This document shows positions 59,535 to 64,000 of a stretch of 64,000 nucleotides of DNA, one piece after another. The stretch is from Herpetosiphon gulosus. Its GTDB lineage: Bacteria > Chloroflexota > Chloroflexia > Chloroflexales > Herpetosiphonaceae. The stretch spans positions 62,001-126,000 of the forward strand of contig NZ_BAABRU010000005.1 in assembly GCF_039545135.1 (NCBI RefSeq), given 5' to 3'. The translations under genes were made by a program, and so were the position numbers. Position 1 is the stretch's first letter; every line of letters begins with the position of its first letter. The notes under the pieces are model-generated. The model was not told the origin of the DNA. It saw nothing but the letters and a program-made list of their open reading frames with translations, and did not search any database.

Positions 59535-61391
59535 CTAACTATTGGCGGCAACGTTCAGCGGCACATCCTGATCAACCAACCCAACGATTTCCATCAGTTT
59601 GAGGGCGTTGGTACTGGGCGCTAAACCAGCTCGCAATTGATAATCGAAGGTCATGCTTGGGCCGTCTTCGCCACGCTCGAAATGCTCAGTCAGATACCAC
59701 GGTTGGCTGATGGCGGCAATATCGGGCGCGGTTGCCAGTGACAAATCATGAGTTGAAACCGCGCCAATCGCACCCAAGCCAATTAAGCGGGCAATAATAT
59801 GGCGAGCAGCAACGGTACGCTCACGGGTATTGGTGCCATGCAAAATCTCATCCAACAAGAAGAGCGCTGGTTGGCCTGCTGCCCGCGCCTGTTCAACCTC
59901 GCCCAAAACCATTTTGAGCCGCAACAATTCGGCCATATAGTACGAAACGCCTTGTTCTAGCGAGTCGTTGATGCGCATGCTGGTGGCTAGCCGTAGCACT
60001 GGCAGTTGCAAATTGCTGGCACATACCACGCTGCCCGTTTGAGCTAGCACAATATTGAGGCCGATAGCTCGCATCAAGGTGCTTTTGCCTGCCATATTCG
60101 AGCCAGTAATCAAAAAGAGCGTGCCTGCTGGCCCGATGCTGAGATCATTTGCCACCGCTTTATCTGGCCGCAACAACGGATGGGCCAAACCGGTAGCAAT
60201 AACCTGATCGTTGGTCTGCAATTGGGCTTGCGTCCAATTCGGATGGTCGGCTTGCAAAGTGGCGAGGGCAGCCAGCGCTTCAATTTCGCCCAAGGTTGTG
60301 AGCCACGCGCGGGCTTGACCACGCACATCGCGCTGCCAACGCTCAAGCAACCAGCCGATGTGAATATTCCACAAACTAAAGCCTTGCAACACAATATAAA
60401 AATAGCTAAATCGCTGATCGGCAAGGCTCAACAAGCGGCTCAAACGAGCCATCTGATGATCGGCGCGAACCTCATTGGCAGTTAATTGGCTTTGGGCTTG
60501 GCGCAACAAAGTGGCTTGAAATTGTGGCTCGTTGATTGCTCGAAACAATGCGCCAAAGCCAGCAAAGCCTTTGCGCCGCGCACTGACCGCCATAATCACC
60601 TGATTGGCCCATAAGCCTAAGCCATTGCTGACGATGATATTGAGAATAAACAACACCAACCAATAGGGCACATTCGTCCAGCCAGCCAAATAGGCCACCA
60701 AGCCAGCAATTGGCCCGATTGGCAACAACCGTGCTAGCCAAACCACCCACATACGGTTGAGCACTCGGGCTGGCTGTTCTGTCCAAACCAGAAATTGCTC
60801 AAAATCGGCACGTTCAGCGCTGACATGATGGGCTGCTACGTGCAAATCTTCGCGCAATTGTAAGTTTTGGGCTAGCTCAGCAATGGCCTGTTGGCGCGAT
60901 GTAATGGTGCTGGGGGTTGCTGGAGCCAGTAGCCAACTCAAAAGCGTATCCAAACCCAAGGCCGTAGGCAGATGCCCAAGTAAGTGCAATAACGAAGCGC
61001 GACCCACCAAATCCAAATCGTTGGCATATGAATCGGCAGGAATTTCGAGGCTTGGCAGGCGCAAGGGCAAATTAACCCAATCGCGCTCCAAGCGTTGCAC
61101 GCCATATTGATTTAATTGATAGAGTGCTTGGCTGCGTTGGCGCTGCTCTTCAACCGTATTATGTTGAATCAAAATCCAGACAAAGCCAATCAGCAAAGCA
61201 GCCGCCACTACAAACCACCATGGTGCATTGGCAAAGCCAAAAATCACCGCAAATAGCGCTGTGCCGAACAATACTAATCGGAGATTGGCAAAGCGATCCG
61301 AGCGTTGGCGGAGCTGCTCTAATTCAATCTGATAGCTGGCACTGCGTTGGCGATAGGTCTCGATTGGGGTGGCTTGATTTGGGAGTGACAT
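59535..61391 (-). CDS. Membrane-anchored MutS-like ATPase
   Basis: A 618-residue protein of the MutS core (domains III-V) only, without the mismatch-recognition domain. Two hydrophobic hairpins (about 38-75 and 215-265) imply membrane anchoring, unlike true MutS. The ATPase has FLITGSNMAGKSTLMRAIG, TSMRINDSLEQGVSYYMAEL, ALFLLDEILHGTNTRER and GAVSTHDLSLA. It belongs to the MutS-related proteins found in some Bacteroidetes and Chloroflexota whose role is not settled; it is unlikely to do mismatch repair. AGGAACAATC precedes ATG 61391. It is followed after 10 bp by the solute-binding protein. Confidence 0.85.
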   Translation of the reverse strand: MSLPNQATPIETYRQRSASYQIELEQLRQRSDRFANLRLVLFGTALFAVIFGFANAPWWFVVAAALLIGFVWILIQHNTVEEQRQRSQALYQLNQYGVQRLERDWVNLPLRLPSLEIPADSYANDLDLVGRASLLHLLGHLPTALGLDTLLSWLLAPATPSTITSRQQAIAELAQNLQLREDLHVAAHHVSAERADFEQFLVWTEQPARVLNRMWVVWLARLLPIGPIAGLVAYLAGWTNVPYWLVLFILNIIVSNGLGLWANQVIMAVSARRKGFAGFGALFRAINEPQFQATLLRQAQSQLTANEVRADHQMARLSRLLSLADQRFSYFYIVLQGFSLWNIHIGWLLERWQRDVRGQARAWLTTLGEIEALAALATLQADHPNWTQAQLQTNDQVIATGLAHPLLRPDKAVANDLSIGPAGTLFLITGSNMAGKSTLMRAIGLNIVLAQTGSVVCASNLQLPVLRLATSMRINDSLEQGVSYYMAELLRLKMVLGEVEQARAAGQPALFLLDEILHGTNTRERTVAARHIIARLIGLGAIGAVSTHDLSLATAPDIAAISQPWYLTEHFERGEDGPSMTFDYQLRAGLAPSTNALKLMEIVGLVDQDVPLNVAANS

Positions 61392-61478
61392 GATTGTTCC
61401 TGCGCTACTCGACTCTTTGGTGGGTAAACCCATGTCATCATACCATATAGAGTAGGGGTCAGGGGCTAGATTGGATTT

Positions 61479-61661
61479 ACGAAGGATACAGCAGGCTCTA
61501 GGCTATGGGCTTTTGGCTATCGAAGATCATAGGGAAGGCTCAAATTGTTCCGATAGCCGATAGCCTTTAGCCAATAGCCATCGCTCCTCTGCGTCTCTGC
61601 GCCAAAGTCCTGACTGCTGCTCCCTAGCCCCTGACGGCTGGCCCCTACTCCCGATCCCCAA
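61479..61661. repeat. 183-bp direct repeat, copy 1
   Basis: Starts ACGAAGGATACAGCAGGC and ends CTCCCGATCCCCAA. It is identical base for base, by my reading, to 61995-62177 (516 bp apart). It holds mosaic modules: CTAGGCTATGGGC, GTTCCGATAGCCGATAGCC, CCTCTGCGTCTCTGCGCC and CCCTAGCCCCTGACGGC. Confidence 0.9.
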
Positions 61662-61678
61662 TATCATAATAAACCAAG

Positions 61679-61936
61679 CTACGTATTTGGCCATGGGTTG
61701 GGTAGTAATTTCAAGCGAACCAGCAAGCGCGATAACAATGTATTGCGATATCGAAATGGGATGACGCTAAGCGGCAGGGCTGCGCCTGTTTCAGTATCAT
61801 AGGCAGCACTTGGGGCGAGGAGTGGTCGCGTGCCTGGCCCAATGGCAATCCACTCGCTTAGAGGAGTTTCAATAGTACCAAAAGGATGATTAATCGTAAC
61901 CATAATGTGGTCGAGATCAGGTTTACGTTGCTGCAT
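61679..61936 (-). CDS. Small protein of unknown function, 85 aa
   Basis: I do not recognise it. It reads MQQRKPDLDHIMVTINHPF, then GPGTRPLLAPSAAYDTETGAALPLSVIPFRYRNTLLSRLLVRLKLLP, a basic, Leu-rich tail. GGAG lies nine bases before the ATG. It sits between two identical 183-bp repeats, so its copy number may vary. It is short and could be a chance frame, but start, ribosome site and composition look acceptable. Confidence 0.45.
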   Translation of the reverse strand: MQQRKPDLDHIMVTINHPFGTIETPLSEWIAIGPGTRPLLAPSAAYDTETGAALPLSVIPFRYRNTLLSRLLVRLKLLPNPWPNT

Positions 61937-61994
61937 GTTGTTAGCTCCAAAATTGTTGGGTTAGGCTGTTTGATCCACGAAGGACACGAAGAGC

Positions 61995-62177
61995 ACGAAG
62001 GATACAGCAGGCTCTAGGCTATGGGCTTTTGGCTATCGAAGATCATAGGGAAGGCTCAAATTGTTCCGATAGCCGATAGCCTTTAGCCAATAGCCATCGC
62101 TCCTCTGCGTCTCTGCGCCAAAGTCCTGACTGCTGCTCCCTAGCCCCTGACGGCTGGCCCCTACTCCCGATCCCCAA
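61995..62177. repeat. 183-bp direct repeat, copy 2
   Basis: Second copy of the block at 61479-61661. Just before it lies the full 9-mer module GATCCACGAAGGACACGAAG (61973-61992). The rest of 61937-62257 holds the promoter area of the secreted protein, with no clear boxes. Confidence 0.9.
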
Positions 62178-62257
62178 GCCCAAAATCGTGCGCACAATCC
62201 GATTTAGCTAGCGTATAGTAAAGCAATCGTGTGTGTGTAGTAGGAAGGATGATTGCA

Positions 62258-64000
62258 GTGGCAAGAAAACCATTTCGAACGCTGGTCAGTTTGACCTTGG
62301 CCGTGGGCGTGATGATGGGCGGAACGTTGTTGAGTGCAGTAGCTGAACAATCAGCCACATTGCCCCCAATTAATGGTACGTGGGATAGCTCGCTTGGCAA
62401 CAGCTTTCAAAAAGCTGGCTCGATTGATTCATTGACAGTTGATGCGAGTAATAATCTCTATGTTGCAGGCGATTTTAACTTTATCAATCAAACGGAAGTG
62501 AATGGTTTAGCTCGTTGGAATGGCACAAACTGGAATGGCTATGGGCTTCAGCCAAATGATGTTGGCAAAATTCACAAAGTATTGCCATTTGAGAATGAGC
62601 TATTTGCGATTGGCGATTTTGAGCGCTTGCAACAAGCCCAAAACAAAATTGCCCGTTGGAATGGTACAAGTTTTCAGCCAATTGGCAATGGCATTACCGG
62701 ATTATTGCATCGTTTTTCGCCAGATATTACGGTCGCAACCTTGCATAGCTATAGCGAAACCCTCTATATTGGCGGCGAGTTTAGCCAATTTGCTGGCGAA
62801 TTTGCCTATGCAATTGGGCAATGGAATGGCGCTGTCCAACCGCAAGCCACAATCTTCGATGGTAAAGTTACCAGCTTTGCCTCTGATGCTGATGAATTAA
62901 TTGCTGGTGGCTATTTTACCCAAATTGATGGCGTGGATAGCCGTTTGGCGCGTTTGGTCGATAATCAATGGGTAGCGCTTGATGTAGGCATTGCTAATAG
63001 TGCCTTTACGGTCTACTCAGCGAATAATACGATTTATCTCGTGGGCTATAATCTCACTAATCAAACCTACCAACTGTATAGCTGGGATGGCTCAAACGCA
63101 GTTAGTATTGGCAATGTGCTTGATAATTCGATTGATAGTTTAGTGGGTTTAGGCTCCGATCTCTATATTCAAACTAATCAGCAATTATTGAAATTGCAAA
63201 ATAATCAATGGCAAGCAGCCAATTTGCCATTGACGATTACGAAATTGACCGCCTTGGCCAGCAATGGCTCGACCCTTTACCTTGGCGGCGAATTAGTGCT
63301 GAATGCTAATCCAAGCCAAATTGTTGCTTGGAATGGCACCCAAGCCCAAAGTTTGGCGACCTTGACGGTAATTGATGATCAACACTTGGTCAGTGGTGAT
63401 GCTGGTCGTCCAGTAATTACCGATTATGGAGTTGGTAGTGCCCAAGGTTCAATTCAACGCTGGAATGGCACGAGTTGGGAAACCTTGGCAACCGATACTA
63501 ACGATTCGTTTGGCCTTTCACAGTTTTATCGCGCCAACAATCAACTTTATAGCTTTTTCCTTGAGCCGCAAGCCTTGGCTACTGGTCAAGCGGCTAGTAA
63601 TGTTTGGCGTTTGAATGGCACAACCTGGACGAGCGCAAATATTAATGTTTCAGATACAGTTTATTGGTATGAATCAGGCCAACAGATCTTTGCTTATCTG
63701 GCTCAACCACAAGCCAGTCAACCAATCACTGGTATTTTGGAGTTTGACGGCACGAGCTTGAATCCACGGCTCCAACCAGATTGGTTCAATCGCTCGGATT
63801 ATCTCTTTTTCTTCGAGAATAATTTCTATGCAATTAATCTACTCAATGATTTAGACTCGAAATTTTTAGAAATTCAGCGTTGGAATGGCCAAAATTGGCA
63901 CGAAATTCAGTTTATGGAAGTGCCTAAGGCCCGTTATAGCCTTGACATGTGGCGCGGCCAACTGTTCATGGTCAATACTGCTGGCAATTTCTACGAAATT
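62258..64000 (+). CDS. Secreted WNG-repeat (beta-propeller-like) protein, 3' end outside window
   Basis: The frame is open from here to the end of the window: 581 codons without a stop. It begins with a signal peptide (ARKPFRTLVSLTLAVGVMMG and beyond, cleaved after about residue 30). The rest is built from repeats of about 45-60 residues around LARWNGTNWNGYG, IARWNGTSFQPIG, IQRWNGTSWETLA and IQRWNGQNWHEI, with LYVAGDFN, LYIGGEFS and LYLGGEL strands between. These are features of beta-propeller surface or matrix proteins. GTG 62258 is preferred, since AGGAAGGA ends eight bases upstream and touches the ATG at 62249. Confidence 0.82.
   Translation, partial: MARKPFRTLVSLTLAVGVMMGGTLLSAVAEQSATLPPINGTWDSSLGNSFQKAGSIDSLTVDASNNLYVAGDFNFINQTEVNGLARWNGTNWNGYGLQPNDVGKIHKVLPFENELFAIGDFERLQQAQNKIARWNGTSFQPIGNGITGLLHRFSPDITVATLHSYSETLYIGGEFSQFAGEFAYAIGQWNGAVQPQATIFDGKVTSFASDADELIAGGYFTQIDGVDSRLARLVDNQWVALDVGIANSAFTVYSANNTIYLVGYNLTNQTYQLYSWDGSNAVSIGNVLDNSIDSLVGLGSDLYIQTNQQLLKLQNNQWQAANLPLTITKLTALASNGSTLYLGGELVLNANPSQIVAWNGTQAQSLATLTVIDDQHLVSGDAGRPVITDYGVGSAQGSIQRWNGTSWETLATDTNDSFGLSQFYRANNQLYSFFLEPQALATGQAASNVWRLNGTTWTSANINVSDTVYWYESGQQIFAYLAQPQASQPITGILEFDGTSLNPRLQPDWFNRSDYLFFFENNFYAINLLNDLDSKFLEIQRWNGQNWHEIQFMEVPKARYSLDMWRGQLFMVNTAGNFYEI

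Overview
The window looks like chromosomal DNA from a free-living, gliding or predatory Chloroflexota bacterium, most like Herpetosiphon. This is an inference from gene content: a bacterial Pnkp/Hen1 RNA-repair pair, a Ser/Thr kinase fused to an FGE-like domain, GTP-dependent PEP carboxykinase, DUF1800/DUF1501 secreted proteins, cyanophycin genes and terpene synthases, at moderate G+C. No 16S rRNA or tRNA gene was seen. No phage, plasmid, CRISPR array or transposase gene was found.

Layout. 1-5.4 kb: end of a cupin gene, an EamA-like permease, mutL, an RlmI-type rRNA methyltransferase behind a lone receiver protein. 5.5-10.6 kb: lon, a DUF2249-type gene behind a 16-codon leader ORF, an ArsR regulator and a saccharopine-dehydrogenase-like gene that share a possible operator. 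10.7-20 kb: EttA-type ABC-F, a RecB-like/RNase H-like nuclease, an ICMT-like methyltransferase, an alpha-amylase family enzyme, a P450 and an ABC exporter. 20.5-28.6 kb: kinase-FGE fusion coupled to a cysteine hydrolase; LysE, HD and site-2 protease genes; a HAD phosphatase; a two-component system coupled to a hotdog thioesterase. 29-33 kb: a Tat-exported DUF1800/DUF1501 pair and a TPMT-like methyltransferase. 33.4-38.3 kb: an RNA-repair operon hen1 - nucleotidyltransferase - pnkp, with the nucleotidyltransferase overlapping hen1. 38.4-41.5 kb: two terpene synthases and an overlapping membrane STAS protein. 41.8-49.3 kb: a PabB-PabC fusion divergent from trpC, then beta-carbonic anhydrase, cyanophycinase and cyanophycin synthetase. 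49.6-64 kb: GNAT, holB, pckG with a structured leader, a ParB-like protein, a CrtI-like desaturase, a TPR/zinc-finger membrane protein, a membrane MutS-like ATPase with a solute-binding protein, and the start of a secreted WNG-repeat protein that runs off the window.

The intergenic DNA is unusual. Eight copies of a GC-rich, about 100-bp palindromic element (CCCTCACCCCC...GGGGGTGAGGG) sit between genes. Three have flanking direct repeats that look like target-site duplications of 10, 11 and 13 bp, and two of those three also have terminal inverted repeats, so this looks like a non-autonomous mobile (MITE-like) family. One copy separated two convergent genes whose stop codons overlapped before insertion. 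Other gaps hold a mosaic of short recurring modules (ACGAAGRRC 9-mers, GGGGTCAGG strings, CCTCTGCGTTAAA, GAACATAGAGCA, CGTGTAATTCGTGG). One 183-bp mosaic block is present twice without a mismatch around a small gene.

The most interesting candidates for undescribed biology are the nucleotidyltransferase embedded in the RNA-repair operon, the MITE-like family, and the structured pckG leader.
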